From an alpha proteobacterium SCGC AAA536-K22 (GTDB lineage Bacteria > Pseudomonadota > Alphaproteobacteria > Puniceispirillales > Marisalimonadaceae): a stretch of DNA of 64,000 bases. The DNA lies in NCBI GenBank assembly GCA_000421325.1, contig ATWQ01000002.1, positions 62,001 to 126,000 of the forward strand, in the 5' to 3' direction. Below are positions 1-10,162 of this stretch, one piece after another (within the stretch, counting starts at the first letter, position 1; every line of letters starts with the position of its first letter). Under the pieces are notes generated by a model. It was not told where the DNA came from and ran no database searches. It worked only from the letters and a program-made list of their open reading frames with translations. Made by a program: the position numbers and the translations under genes.

Positions 1-3000
1 ATTATTAACTTCCATAGGTGGAGGTCCAAATCTATCAAAAAGCTCTTCAGTAAAATTATTTATATCTTCTGTATTTAATAATTCGCCTGCCTTCCTATAA
101 AGAGACATTCTGGTAGACAGGTCATAAACATATGTTTCTGGAATAAGAACCGGTAGCCCTAGAGATATTGAAGGAGACCAGGTTTCTTCAATGGACTTAC
201 CACCCTCTTTATATGAACTTACAGCATCTTTTAGCATATCTTGATATAATTCAACCCCTACCTCTTTAATCTGGCCAGATTGTTCATCACCAAGTAGATT
301 ACCTGCCCCTCTAATATCCATATCATAACTTGCAAGAGAAAAACCTGCTCCAAGATTATCAAGTGTTTTAATCACATCTAGTCTCTGCTGAGATTTCTTT
401 TGTAAAATTTTACCTTTATCAATTGTAAAATAAGAATAGGCACGAGTTTTACTGCGACCAACTCTACCTCTAAGTTGATATAATTGAGAAAGTCCAAACA
501 TGTCAGCTTTATGGATAATCATTGTATTCGCGTTTGGTATATCAATTCCAGATTCAATAATGTTAGTAGATATCAGAATGTCTGTAATACCGTCTGAAAA
601 TAAATTAATTGATTTATCTAATTCATCTATCTTCATTTGCCCATGTGCAACACTAATTGATAAATTAGGAACCATTTTATTAATTCTATCATACAAGCTA
701 TCAATGTCCTTAACTCTGGGACAGACAATAAACGTCTGTCCTCCTCTGTTTTTTTCTCTATTTAGAGCATCTAATAATACAACTTTATCCCACTCTAAAA
801 CAAAGGTTCTTATTGATAATCTATTAACAGGAGGGGTGGTGATTAAGCTTAATTGTTTAAGACCAGACAAAGATAATTGAAGGGTTCTGGGAATAGGTGT
901 TGCTGACAGTGTCAATACATGAATATTTCCTTGTAGTTCTTTGATTTTCTCTTTTTGAGCAACTCCAAAATGTTGTTCTTCATCAATAATTAGTAAACCT
1001 AAATTATTAAAATCTACGTCATTAGAAAGTAAAGCATGTGTTCCAATTATAATATTAACTTCACCTGTTTTAAGATCATTTTTAATTTTGCTTCTGTCTT
1101 TTAAACTAGTCATTCGCGATAAAGAAGAGATGTTTAATGAGGACGTTTTAAATCTTTCAGAAAAACTTTTGTAATGTTGTTTTACTAAAATTGTAGTTGG
1201 AGCAACTAAAGCTACTTGGTAACCAGAATTTGCCAAAATAAATGAGGTTCTTAATGCAACTTCAGTTTTACCAAAACCTACATCACCACAAATCAATCTG
1301 TCCATTAATTTGCCAGTTTCCAGATCTAAAATCACATCATTGATAGCCCTTTCTTGATCATCAGTTAATTGAAAAGGAAATTTTTTTGAAAAATTTTCAT
1401 AATCTTCGGTTACAAATAGCTTTTCTGTAGATATTATTTCTCTTTGAGCTGCTACTCTTATTAATTTCTCAGCCATATCCTTAATTTTCTTTTTGACATT
1501 TGCCTTTCTATTTTGCCAATTAGCAGCGCCAAGTTTATCAAGATCTCGTGAAAAATTTGAATCACCAACCCTACTCAACAAATTCATATTTTCAACAGGA
1601 AGATATAACTTGTCTCCTCCACTATAAATTAACCTCAGGCAATCATGATCCACACCACTGGAAGTAATCTTTTCCAATCCATCATATAGGCCTATTCCGT
1701 GATCAATGTGAGCGATTAAGTCACCAGTATCAATGGTATTTACATCCTTTAGAAAATTTTCAGTTTTTCTTCTCCATGATTTCTTCTTTTTTTCTGGCAC
1801 TCCAAAAATATCACGATCAAAAATAATTAAATGATTAAGAACTTCAAAACTTTCCATATATGGTGAATATGTAAAATTAAAATTTGTTGATAGTTCATTA
1901 TAAATTAAGTCTTTGATTTCAATAATATTAAATTTGATATTACTATTATTTAAATCTTCTTCAAAAAAATGAATTAAGTTGTTAATTCTGGATTTTTCTT
2001 CAGTAATTATTATAATTTTTTTATTATCTAAAATTTCTTTTATACAAAATTTAACAAAATTATTTATTTTATTTGTATCTTCTGAATTTATGTAATTAGA
2101 AATTATTAATGGTTTAGTGTACAAATTAATTTCATAATTATCTTTATTTTTAATTTGATCAAATTCATTTAAATTAATTGTTTTGAATGATTTTAAATGA
2201 TCTTTTACATTTTTTGTTGTTAAGTACAAATCTTCAATTGTAATTAAATTATATTCGGAATTTTCTATTTCTCTTTCTTCACTGAAATGTTTAATTTCTA
2301 ATTCTCTTTCGTCAATTAATTTAAAAAAATTTTTAGTCAATAAGAAGGTAATCTCTTGATCTTTTGGTAGAAAATCAAAAATTGAAGCCAAAGGATCTTT
2401 ATGAAGTAATGGTAAAAAATGTTCTATTCCATTAAATTTAATACCTGATGAAACTTTTTCATAAATAGAATTATTAATGCTTTGATTACCATCTAAGCTT
2501 CTAAATTTTTTTCTAAAGTTTTCTATATTTTCTTCACTTAATAAAAATTCATTAGAAGAATAAATATTAATGTTTTCAACGTGAGTACTAGATCTTTGTG
2601 TTAGTGGATCCATTACTTTGATTGTTTCAATAGTTTCACCAAAGAAATCGATTCTAAAAGCTTTTGAGTATCCAATCGGAAAAACGTCTAAAATACTTCC
2701 TCTTAAACTAAATTCACCTAACTCTCTAACAGTTTGAACTCTTTTGTATCCAGCATTAATTAAAAAATCAGTTAATTTGTTTAAAGAATATTCAATTTTA
2801 TTAGTTAGGGAAGTAAAATTTTTTTTATAAAAATCGCATGGAGCAGTTTTAGTTATTAAAGAGTTAATAGTTGTTAAAAAAATAATTTTTTCTTTATTTT
2901 TTTTTAAAAAACAAAGTTTTGAAAAAGATTTTACACGCTCACTTGTGATACTAAAATTTGGTGATGAAATGTCATATGGAAGACAATCCCAAGCTGGAAT

Positions 3001-3189
3001 TTTGAAAATATTAATATTTGTAAAATTTTGTGATAAAAAGTTATAGATATTGGATAGTTCTAAATCATTTTTTGCAATGTAAAAAATGTTATTATTTTTT
3101 AAGAGTGCTGATATTAAAAATGGAATTGAACTATCTCGAACACCATTAATATTATTAATTTTCTCTAATTCATACTCAAAATTAAACAA
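1..3189 (-). CDS. mfd: Transcription-repair coupling factor Mfd (C-terminus cut by window edge)
   Basis: ATP-dependent translocase that removes RNA polymerase stalled at DNA lesions and recruits UvrA. The reading frame stays open for 1063 codons to base 1; the family is about 1150 residues, so roughly the last 90 are missing. Visible motifs are Walker A GDVGFGKTEVAL (near 1255-1290) and the Walker B motif in IDEEQHFGV (near 975-1000). The frame ends in the TRCF domain signature LFDRFGPPPMEV. The start is best placed at a TTG one base after the sdhE stop, because no in-frame ATG lies near the N-terminus. Directly following sdhE and divergent from recG is a common alphaproteobacterial arrangement. 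Confidence 0.96.
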   Translation of the reverse strand, partial: MFNFEYELEKINNINGVRDSSIPFLISALLKNNNIFYIAKNDLELSNIYNFLSQNFTNINIFKIPAWDCLPYDISSPNFSITSERVKSFSKLCFLKKNKEKIIFLTTINSLITKTAPCDFYKKNFTSLTNKIEYSLNKLTDFLINAGYKRVQTVRELGEFSLRGSILDVFPIGYSKAFRIDFFGETIETIKVMDPLTQRSSTHVENINIYSSNEFLLSEENIENFRKKFRSLDGNQSINNSIYEKVSSGIKFNGIEHFLPLLHKDPLASIFDFLPKDQEITFLLTKNFFKLIDERELEIKHFSEEREIENSEYNLITIEDLYLTTKNVKDHLKSFKTINLNEFDQIKNKDNYEINLYTKPLIISNYINSEDTNKINNFVKFCIKEILDNKKIIIITEEKSRINNLIHFFEEDLNNSNIKFNIIEIKDLIYNELSTNFNFTYSPYMESFEVLNHLIIFDRDIFGVPEKKKKSWRRKTENFLKDVNTIDTGDLIAHIDHGIGLYDGLEKITSSGVDHDCLRLIYSGGDKLYLPVENMNLLSRVGDSNFSRDLDKLGAANWQNRKANVKKKIKDMAEKLIRVAAQREIISTEKLFVTEDYENFSKKFPFQLTDDQERAINDVILDLETGKLMDRLICGDVGFGKTEVALRTSFILANSGYQVALVAPTTILVKQHYKSFSERFKTSSLNISSLSRMTSLKDRSKIKNDLKTGEVNIIIGTHALLSNDVDFNNLGLLIIDEEQHFGVAQKEKIKELQGNIHVLTLSATPIPRTLQLSLSGLKQLSLITTPPVNRLSIRTFVLEWDKVVLLDALNREKNRGGQTFIVCPRVKDIDSLYDRINKMVPNLSISVAHGQMKIDELDKSINLFSDGITDILISTNIIESGIDIPNANTMIIHKADMFGLSQLYQLRGRVGRSKTRAYSYFTIDKGKILQKKSQQRLDVIKTLDNLGAGFSLASYDMDIRGAGNLLGDEQSGQIKEVGVELYQDMLKDAVSSYKEGGKSIEETWSPSISLGLPVLIPETYVYDLSTRMSLYRKAGELLNTEDINNFTEELFDRFGPPPMEVNN

Positions 3190-3190
3190 T

Positions 3191-3448
3191 TTAAAAACCC
3201 TTAAATTCTCTAATTAAATTAATAATATAATTTTCTTTATCGGAATTAGTCTTTTCAACATCTATTGATAAACGCCATATTCGTGGATCCCCAGACTCAA
3301 GTAGTTTTTGATATGATTTGAGATTTTCATCACTTAACTTGTGTAAATAACTCTCTGCAAAATTACCAAGTAAAATGTCAGTTTCACGTGTTCCAGTATA
3401 CTTGGATCTATAAATTAGTTTTTTTATAAAAACACTTCTATTATTCAA
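3191..3448 (-). CDS. sdhE: SdhE, FAD assembly factor for succinate dehydrogenase
   Basis: Small (85 aa) soluble helical protein of the SdhE/CptB/SDHAF2 family, which helps attach FAD covalently to SdhA. The family signature near residues 13-30 reads YRSKYTGTRETDILLGNF. The Gly and Glu of the RGxxE motif are kept but its leading Arg is Thr. The length is normal. It is followed after one base by the mfd TTG start, so the two are probably co-transcribed. It diverges from recG across a 65-bp AT-rich gap that must hold both promoters. Confidence 0.9.
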   Translation of the reverse strand: MNNRSVFIKKLIYRSKYTGTRETDILLGNFAESYLHKLSDENLKSYQKLLESGDPRIWRLSIDVEKTNSDKENYIINLIREFKGF

Positions 3449-3513
3449 TTTTTTCTCGTTATATATAAAGTAGATTTATTTAAATGTTATTATAAATAAA
3501 GGATTTTAATTTC

Positions 3514-5640
3514 TTGTCTAATTTAATTATAAAAAGGCCTGAAAATATTTTTGGATTATTTTCCTCATTACTTAATATAAACGGTGTAGGGGAAAAAAAA
3601 TTACGGTTATTGGAAAAAAAAATTGGTCCTTATATAATTAATCTTCTATTTTATCTACCGATAAAATCTATTAACCGATTTAAAAACACATCACTTAAAA
3701 ATATAAATCATGGTGAAATAATAACATGTGAAGTTGAGGTGATTGAAATTAATATGCAACCCTATAAATTTAGAAATAAAAATAATATTTCACGAATAAT
3801 AACTTTCGGTTTGGATGAAGAGAAAAGTATAAGATTAGATATTATTTATTTTGGTAAAAACACTCAGTATTTAAAAAATATTTATAAAGTAGGAAATAAG
3901 ATTATTATAAGTGGAAAATTTGAAAGTTTTAATGGTTTAGGACAGATAGTTCATCCTGATTATGTTTTGACTGATAATCAAAGGGGTCAAATACCAAAAA
4001 TTGAACCTGTTTATCCTCTATTTCTTGGAGTTAATCAAAAATTTATCTATAAAATTATAAATCAATCGATAAAAAAAATTCCTAATATACCAGAATGGTT
4101 GTCTGATAAAGTCGTAGAGGAATATAAATTTTCAAATTGGCAAGATTCAATTACTAAATTACATAATCCTGAAAATATTGCAGATGCCGAACTTAATAGT
4201 ATTTACCGAAAGCGACTTGCTTTTGATGAGTTACTTGCAAATCAAATATCTATGTTATTAATCAAAAATAAAATTTCTAAAATCAATAGAAACTTATCAT
4301 CAAAAAATAACTCTCAAATTATAGAAAAATTTTATAAAAGCTTACCATTTAAGTTAACAAAAAATCAAATTGAAGTTGTTAACGAAATTAAAAAAGATAT
4401 TCATGATGACAAAACTATGGTTAGAATGCTTCAAGGTGATGTTGGATCAGGTAAAACAATTGTAGCATTAATTTCAATGTTGCACGCTATATCTGATGGA
4501 TCTCAATCTGTACTTTTAGTACCTACAGAAATATTAGCTTTACAACATTATAACACTGTAAAAAATCTTCTTACTCCAATTAACATGGAAGTTGTCTTAT
4601 TATTAGGTGAATCTAGATCAATACATAGCAAAAAAGAAAGAATGGAAATTATTAATAATATAGCTGAAGGTAATGTTAAGGTTATTATTGGCACACATGC
4701 ATTAATATCAAAAAAAATAACATACAAGAATTTATCACTAGCTGTCATAGATGAGCAACATAGATTTGGGGTTAAACAAAGATATGAAATTACTCAGAAA
4801 AGCACAAATGTTAATATATTAGTTATGACGGCTACGCCTATTCCAAGATCTTTAGCATTAACGGCTTATGGTGACATGGATATATCAATTATAAATGAAA
4901 AACCAATCGGTAGGCAACCTATAAAAACCTACGTATTACCACAAAGTAAGATAAATGAAGTTTTATTATCTATGGAAAGAGCAATTAAAAATGGAGCTTT
5001 AATATATTGGGTTTGTCCTTTAATTGAAGAATCAGAAAATATAGATTTAATTGCTGTAAATGAAAGATTTGATTTTTTAATAAATTATTTTCCAAATATT
5101 GAAATTTCATTAGTTCATGGAAAGCAAAATCAAATTGAAAGAGAAAAAGCTATCAATAATTTTAAAATTGGGAAAAGTAAAGTTCTTGTTGCTACTACTG
5201 TTATTGAAGTTGGAGTCGATATTCCTGACGCAACAATTATGGTTATTGAATGTGCTGAAAGATTTGGATTATCCCAAATTCATCAATTAAGAGGAAGAGT
5301 TGGAAGAAGCAACAAAGAATCCTCGTGCATATTATTATATAAATCCCAACTTAATCCAATTGCACACTCAAGGTTAAAAATATTGAAAGAGACTGATGAT
5401 GGTTTTAAAATTTCGGAAAATGACTTGATATTGAGGGGGCCAGGAGAAGTGCTTGGCAGCAAACAGTCAGGAAATATTGATTTCAAATTTATAGACTTAC
5501 ATTTACATAGTGATTTAATACCTGTAGCAAGAGATGAGGCTGTTAATTTATTAAAAAATGACAATGACCATAAAAAAATAAATACTCTTCTATCTATTTT
5601 TGAAAATAATGAAGCTATTAAATTATTAAAAGGTGGATAA
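3514..5640 (+). CDS. recG: ATP-dependent DNA helicase RecG
   Basis: Double-strand DNA helicase that remodels stalled replication forks and branched recombination intermediates. At 708 aa the length is typical. An N-terminal wedge/OB domain (about 1-240) precedes the helicase core. Walker A GDVGSGKT lies near residue 308, DEQHRFG near 413, TATPIPR near 440 and QLRGRVGR near 591. The start is a TTG with AAAGGA about ten bases upstream; no nearby ATG is in frame. A8 and A9 runs near its 5' end (3593-3623) are read through in frame, in contrast to several other homopolymers in this window. It converges on the DUF502 gene with 11 bp between the stops. Confidence 0.97.
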   Translation: MSNLIIKRPENIFGLFSSLLNINGVGEKKLRLLEKKIGPYIINLLFYLPIKSINRFKNTSLKNINHGEIITCEVEVIEINMQPYKFRNKNNISRIITFGLDEEKSIRLDIIYFGKNTQYLKNIYKVGNKIIISGKFESFNGLGQIVHPDYVLTDNQRGQIPKIEPVYPLFLGVNQKFIYKIINQSIKKIPNIPEWLSDKVVEEYKFSNWQDSITKLHNPENIADAELNSIYRKRLAFDELLANQISMLLIKNKISKINRNLSSKNNSQIIEKFYKSLPFKLTKNQIEVVNEIKKDIHDDKTMVRMLQGDVGSGKTIVALISMLHAISDGSQSVLLVPTEILALQHYNTVKNLLTPINMEVVLLLGESRSIHSKKERMEIINNIAEGNVKVIIGTHALISKKITYKNLSLAVIDEQHRFGVKQRYEITQKSTNVNILVMTATPIPRSLALTAYGDMDISIINEKPIGRQPIKTYVLPQSKINEVLLSMERAIKNGALIYWVCPLIEESENIDLIAVNERFDFLINYFPNIEISLVHGKQNQIEREKAINNFKIGKSKVLVATTVIEVGVDIPDATIMVIECAERFGLSQIHQLRGRVGRSNKESSCILLYKSQLNPIAHSRLKILKETDDGFKISENDLILRGPGEVLGSKQSGNIDFKFIDLHLHSDLIPVARDEAVNLLKNDNDHKKINTLLSIFENNEAIKLLKGG

Positions 5641-5651
5641 ATATTTACTAA

Positions 5652-6287
5652 TTATTTCTTGCTAATTTTAGGGGTAACTATTCCTCCAGAGATAACCATT
5701 TTAACTGCGTCTTCTACTTTCATGTTCATATAAATTAAGTCTTTCTTTCGTAAAAATAAAAGAAATCCACTAGTTGGATTAGGAGTGGTTGGGATAAAAA
5801 CATTTATTAATGTTTCTTTATTTAAAGTTTGAACTTCACCTTTTGTTTCACCTGTGACAAAACCAATAACCCAAATACCTTTTCTTGGATATTCAACCAA
5901 TACCACATCTCTAAAACTTTCTGAATTAGTAGACATAACAGTTTCCATGATTTGTTTAATGGCACTATATATAGTCCTTACTACAGGCATCTTATCAAGA
6001 ACTCTTTCACCAGTTTTCAATAAAGTTCTTCCGATAAATCCAGGAGTGATTGCCCCAATAAGTGTTATTACAACAATACTAATTATTAGTCCTAATCCTG
6101 GTATTTGATGAGGTAATTGTTTTGTAAAATCTAGACTATCAGGCAACAAACCTGCTACTTGAGCGTCAATGAAAGTAATAATAATCCATGTTACGTAAAT
6201 CGTAATTAAGATAGGAGAAGTAACTAAAATTCCAGCAAGAAAATATCTTCTAAATCTTGCAAAAATACCTAATTTTTCTTCAGACAA
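5652..6287 (-). CDS. DUF502 family inner-membrane protein
   Basis: A 211-aa membrane protein matching the DUF502 family by its N-terminal FARFRRYFLAGILVTSP-type start. There is a first hydrophobic segment near residues 14-36 and a second near 65-90. After these comes the conserved GERVLDKMPVVRTIYSAIKQ stretch and a soluble C-terminal part with the PTTPNPTSGFL motif. The molecular function is unknown. In alphaproteobacteria members of this family are often found next to recG, as here. Its start is 73 bp from mazG on the other strand, so a divergent promoter region is likely. Confidence 0.85.
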   Translation of the reverse strand: MSEEKLGIFARFRRYFLAGILVTSPILITIYVTWIIITFIDAQVAGLLPDSLDFTKQLPHQIPGLGLIISIVVITLIGAITPGFIGRTLLKTGERVLDKMPVVRTIYSAIKQIMETVMSTNSESFRDVVLVEYPRKGIWVIGFVTGETKGEVQTLNKETLINVFIPTTPNPTSGFLLFLRKKDLIYMNMKVEDAVKMVISGGIVTPKISKK

Positions 6288-6360
6288 TTATATCTCCTAA
6301 TGATATATTAAGTATAATTGATTAAATATGTAATTTATTAACATAAAAAAAGAATATATA

Positions 6361-7191
6361 ATGAAAAAAATATCAAAAAAAAAATTAACTGAATTAAATA
6401 AACTTGTATCTATAGATAAAATAAGAAAGGTTATTCAAATATTGAGAGATCCTGATGGTGGATGTCCATGGGATTTAAAACAGGATTATAATTCATTGGC
6501 ACCATATTCAATTGAAGAAGCGTATGAACTTGTCAATGCAATCGAAAAAAATGATGTGAAAGAAATTAAAAATGAGTTAGGAGATTTGTTATTACAAGTT
6601 ATTCTTTTATCTCAAATTGCATCTGATCAAGGTGATTTTGATTTTGATGATGTTACAAATGAAATTTCCCAAAAAATAATTAGAAGACATCCTCAAATTT
6701 TTGATACAAATTATAAAATGAATGATTTACCTCAAGATAGTTGGGAAAGAATTAAAAATTTAGAAAAAAGCAATGAAAAAAGTTCAGTAAAAAATACATT
6801 AGATCAAATTGAAAATAATATGCCTACTATTATTAGATCAATAAAAATCCAAAAAAAGGCTGCTTCGCTTAATTTTGATTGGATTAATAAAGATCAAGTT
6901 CTTAAAAAAGTTGATGAAGAATTAAATGAATTAAAAGAAGCTTTAAAAGAAAAAAATAAGAAAAATATTGAAGATGAATTAGGTGACTTATTTTTTACGT
7001 TAATAAGCTTGTCTAGACATTTAAATCTTGATCCAGATCAAACATTAAGAAAAGCTAATCAAAAATTTATAAATAGATTTAATGAAATGGAAAACATTCT
7101 TGAAGATAAAAAATTAAAATGGCATAGTTTGAAACTAATTGATTTTAAAAACTTATGGAATAATGCAAAAAAAAAATTAAAAGAGGTTTAA
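6361..7191 (+). CDS. mazG: Nucleoside triphosphate pyrophosphohydrolase MazG
   Basis: Hydrolyses NTPs/dNTPs to monophosphates and pyrophosphate (house-cleaning of abnormal nucleotides, modulation of (p)ppGpp). The 276 aa contain two MazG domains. The first has GCPWDLKQD near residue 34 and EEAYEL followed by NELGDLLLQ (about 55-80). The second has VDEELNELKEAL and DELGDLFFTL (about 185-217). Both acidic Mg2+-binding sets are complete. The ATG start opens a compact two-gene unit: the stop is followed immediately by the ATG of the SDR gene. Confidence 0.95.
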   Translation: MKKISKKKLTELNKLVSIDKIRKVIQILRDPDGGCPWDLKQDYNSLAPYSIEEAYELVNAIEKNDVKEIKNELGDLLLQVILLSQIASDQGDFDFDDVTNEISQKIIRRHPQIFDTNYKMNDLPQDSWERIKNLEKSNEKSSVKNTLDQIENNMPTIIRSIKIQKKAASLNFDWINKDQVLKKVDEELNELKEALKEKNKKNIEDELGDLFFTLISLSRHLNLDPDQTLRKANQKFINRFNEMENILEDKKLKWHSLKLIDFKNLWNNAKKKLKEV

Positions 7192-7956
7192 ATGAGTTCT
7201 AATTTACCAAAAACAATTTTTATTACAGGTGCAACATCTGGTTTTGGAAAAGCTACAGCTAAATTATTTAATGAAAAAGGATGGCAAACCATTATTACCG
7301 GACGAAGAGCAGATCGACTTGAAGAACTTGCAGAAGAATTAGGACAAAATTCATTACCCCTTTCCTTTGATGTTAGTGACAGACAATCTGTTCAAACTGC
7401 AGTCAAAAATCTTCCCCCAAACTTTAATAAAATATCTGTGTTATGTAATAACGCTGGTCTAGCTCTTGGGTTAGAAGGTGCCGACAATGCTAATCTTGAT
7501 GATTGGGATGAAATGATTGATACTAACATTAAGGGTTTAGTTTATGCAACAAGATCTATTTTGCCATTAATGATTGATAATGGAGAAGGTCATATTATTA
7601 ATCTTGGTTCGGTTGCAGGTTCTTACCCCTACCCTGGTGGTAATGTTTATGGTGGTACCAAAGCATTTGTAAGTCAATTTTCATTAAATTTAAGAGCTGA
7701 TCTAGTTGGAAAAGGAATTAATGTGACTTCACTTGAACCTGGTCTTGCTGAAACTGAGTTTTCAATTGTTAGATTTAAAGGTGATAGAGAAAAAGCCTCT
7801 CAAGTATATAAAAATACCAAAGTTATAAAACCAGAAGACATAGCTGAAACAATTTTTTGGATTTCTACAAGACCAAAGAATATTAATATAAACAGAATTG
7901 AAATAATGGCTGGAGATCAAGCTTTTAATCCTTTTAATGTTGTAAAAAAGAATTAG
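7192..7956 (+). CDS. SDR-family NAD(P)-dependent oxidoreductase (YdfG-like)
   Basis: Classical short-chain dehydrogenase, 254 aa. The cofactor motif TGATSGFG is at residues 12-19, and an Arg-rich segment (TGRRADR) after beta-2 favours NADP(H). The NNAG motif follows near 88, the catalytic Ser in NLGSVAGS near 142, and YGGTK (the YxxxK pair) near 155. It most resembles the YdfG group acting on serine, 3-hydroxy acids or malonic semialdehyde, but the substrate cannot be fixed from sequence. It starts directly after the mazG stop. Its TAG stop overlaps the opposing IMPase stop by four bases (TTAG). Confidence 0.9.
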   Translation: MSSNLPKTIFITGATSGFGKATAKLFNEKGWQTIITGRRADRLEELAEELGQNSLPLSFDVSDRQSVQTAVKNLPPNFNKISVLCNNAGLALGLEGADNANLDDWDEMIDTNIKGLVYATRSILPLMIDNGEGHIINLGSVAGSYPYPGGNVYGGTKAFVSQFSLNLRADLVGKGINVTSLEPGLAETEFSIVRFKGDREKASQVYKNTKVIKPEDIAETIFWISTRPKNININRIEIMAGDQAFNPFNVVKKN

Positions 7957-8831
7957 GTAACATCACTTAAATAAGGATGGTGTCTGGGTATTGCTATTTC
8001 TTTTATACGATCCCATATCTCATTGTTGGAAGCGGCTAATATTGGACCATTTGCGTTTAAATTAAAATTTTCTTTATTTTTTATCATATATACATATCCG
8101 CCAGCCTCTCTTGTAATCAAATCTAATGGTGAATGATCCCAAGGTGTAACTCTTCCATAAAACAAAAATTGAGTTTCATTATTCGCCAACATGATAGTTT
8201 CTATGCCAGCGCTTCCAATAAAAAATCTCTTTGTATTATTCCTTAAATTGTCCAAAATAGATTTTCTGTAGGGATCTGGAATTCCTTTAGTCCCACCTGA
8301 ACCTAAAATCAATTTTGGTGTTATTTGATTTATTGATAATTTAGTAATTTTATTAGTATCAATTTTTACCGAATACGCACCAAAACCTTTAAATGCATAA
8401 ACATAAATTTTTTTTAATGGGTAATAAATAAATGTGGCAATTGGAATTGAAAAGCTTACTAGTGAAATCATGGAACAAAAAGTATCTTTTCCATTAATAT
8501 AATTTTTGGTTCCGTCTATTGGGTCAACAACCCATACTAGTGGTTCGTTCAATAAGGTAATATATTGTTTGTTATTTAAATATGAAGATTCTTCACCTAT
8601 AAATTTTTTAACATTAAGAAACCCTAATAATTTTTTACAAATTAATTCCTCACTTTTTTTATCAGCAATACTAACAAAATCATCATCAGAAGTTTTAGTA
8701 GAAATATCATTTGAATTAAGATTATTAAAATATTTTAATATAATCTCTTGATTAACTTTTTTTAATAAATTTTTGATATAATTTACTATTTCATCCCTTA
8801 TTTTTTTATCGTTTATGAAGTTATTAGTCAT
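7953..8831 (-). CDS. Inositol monophosphatase superfamily phosphatase
   Basis: Mg2+-dependent, Li+-sensitive type sugar/nucleotide phosphatase, 292 aa. The three family motifs are present: GEESSY near residue 78, DPIDGTKNYINGKDTF near 102-117, and TPWDHSPLDLITREAGG near 228-244. Candidate activities are inositol monophosphatase, histidinol-phosphatase (HisN) and 3'(2'),5'-bisphosphate nucleotidase (CysQ); the sequence does not separate them with confidence. The start overlaps the end of hflX by eight bases, which suggests translational coupling in the ntr-trkA-dat-hflX transcript. Confidence 0.85.
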   Translation of the reverse strand: MTNNFINDKKIRDEIVNYIKNLLKKVNQEIILKYFNNLNSNDISTKTSDDDFVSIADKKSEELICKKLLGFLNVKKFIGEESSYLNNKQYITLLNEPLVWVVDPIDGTKNYINGKDTFCSMISLVSFSIPIATFIYYPLKKIYVYAFKGFGAYSVKIDTNKITKLSINQITPKLILGSGGTKGIPDPYRKSILDNLRNNTKRFFIGSAGIETIMLANNETQFLFYGRVTPWDHSPLDLITREAGGYVYMIKNKENFNLNANGPILAASNNEIWDRIKEIAIPRHHPYLSDVT

Positions 8832-10152
8832 GATTAGTTTGTTTTATTGAATTTATTTTTATATGTGGAAAATTTGACTTAAAATGTTCTAATTTTTGAA
8901 TAGAAATTTTTGATTTAACTTTATTCCCTGTAAAATTAGCATCACAATATATATCATTATAAACAAAAGAATTTTTGTGTAACCAAGAAGAAATTTTTAA
9001 AGAGTCAGTAGGTATAAAAAACAAAATATCAGGAAAATTTTTATCAACTAATTTTTCTAAATAATTTATTAAATTTTTTGTACCGTCTTTAGTTAATGCA
9101 CATGTTTTAACAAATTTATTTTTAAATTTAATGTCAATATTATCAATATTAGAATTTATATCAGATTTATTAAAAATATTAATAATCTTGCTCTTTAACA
9201 CTTCCTCAGTAAAACCAATCTTTTTTAATGTATCAAAAACTAGTTTTGCTTCATTTTCTATATTTGGATTGGATAAATCATGAACTAATAATAAATAATC
9301 TGAAGAAAAAAGCTCTTCTAAAGATGAATTGAAAGAATCTATTAATTCTGTGGGTAATGCTGAAATAAATCCCACAGTGTCGGACAAGATAATTTTTTTC
9401 TTGTTTGATAGATTAACTAAACTCATTTTTGTATCTAAAGTCGCAAAAACCATATCCTTTACTAATACTTTAGAAGAAGTTAGATTGTTAAAAATCGTTG
9501 ATTTACCAGAATTTGTATAACCTACGAGGGAAAATATTAAATTATTATCATTTTTTCTTGGTTTGCGTTGAATTTCTCTTGTTTGCCTAACTTTAGATAA
9601 TAATTTTTTTAATTGTTTGATTTTGGTATTGATCATTCTTTTGTCTAATTCTATTTGACTTTCTCCAGGCCCCCCTACTTTACTTAATCCACCTCTTTGC
9701 CTTTCTAAATGTGTCCAAGATCTTACTAATCTGGTTCTTTCAAAACTTAAATTAGCAAGTTCAACTTGTAATTTTCCTTCCTTGGTAGCCGCACGAAGAC
9801 CAAAAATTTCTATAATAAGTTGCGTTCTATCAATAATTTTTTTATCAAAAAATCTCTCCAAATTTCTATGTTGAATTGGAGATAAAGAACAATCTATTAT
9901 TATAAGATCAACTTCGTCTAAGTTAAAATTATATTTAATTTGATCAGTTACTGTTTTACTAAATAATAAAGATGGTTTTGGAATATTTATATTAATAATT
10001 TTTTCAAAGACAATCGAACCATCCAACGCTTGAACAAGACTTCTTGTTTCAGAAGATCTAGAAATAAAATTTTTCTGATTAAAAATTTCATTTTGACAGA
10101 ACTTATAATTTTTAAAAATAGGAAAAAGTAAAAAGGTTTTATATTTATTCAT
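8824..10152 (-). CDS. hflX: GTPase HflX
   Basis: Ribosome-associated GTPase that splits stalled 70S ribosomes under stress. The 442 aa have the HflX N-terminal domain, the glycine-rich GGPGESQIELDKRMI signature (about 158-172), then a coiled linker. The G domain has G1 GYTNSGKST near 211, G3 DTVGFI near 258 and G4 NKSD near 328. In most alphaproteobacteria hfq lies immediately upstream of hflX. Here only ten bases separate hflX from the aminotransferase gene, so hfq is absent from this position. Confidence 0.96.
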   Translation of the reverse strand: MNKYKTFLLFPIFKNYKFCQNEIFNQKNFISRSSETRSLVQALDGSIVFEKIININIPKPSLLFSKTVTDQIKYNFNLDEVDLIIIDCSLSPIQHRNLERFFDKKIIDRTQLIIEIFGLRAATKEGKLQVELANLSFERTRLVRSWTHLERQRGGLSKVGGPGESQIELDKRMINTKIKQLKKLLSKVRQTREIQRKPRKNDNNLIFSLVGYTNSGKSTIFNNLTSSKVLVKDMVFATLDTKMSLVNLSNKKKIILSDTVGFISALPTELIDSFNSSLEELFSSDYLLLVHDLSNPNIENEAKLVFDTLKKIGFTEEVLKSKIINIFNKSDINSNIDNIDIKFKNKFVKTCALTKDGTKNLINYLEKLVDKNFPDILFFIPTDSLKISSWLHKNSFVYNDIYCDANFTGNKVKSKISIQKLEHFKSNFPHIKINSIKQTNHD

Positions 10153-10162
10153 TAATTTTTAA

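Noticed and set aside
500-880. Plus-strand frame of 126 codons
   Set aside because: It is antisense to the mfd helicase region, which shows conserved motifs on the minus strand throughout.
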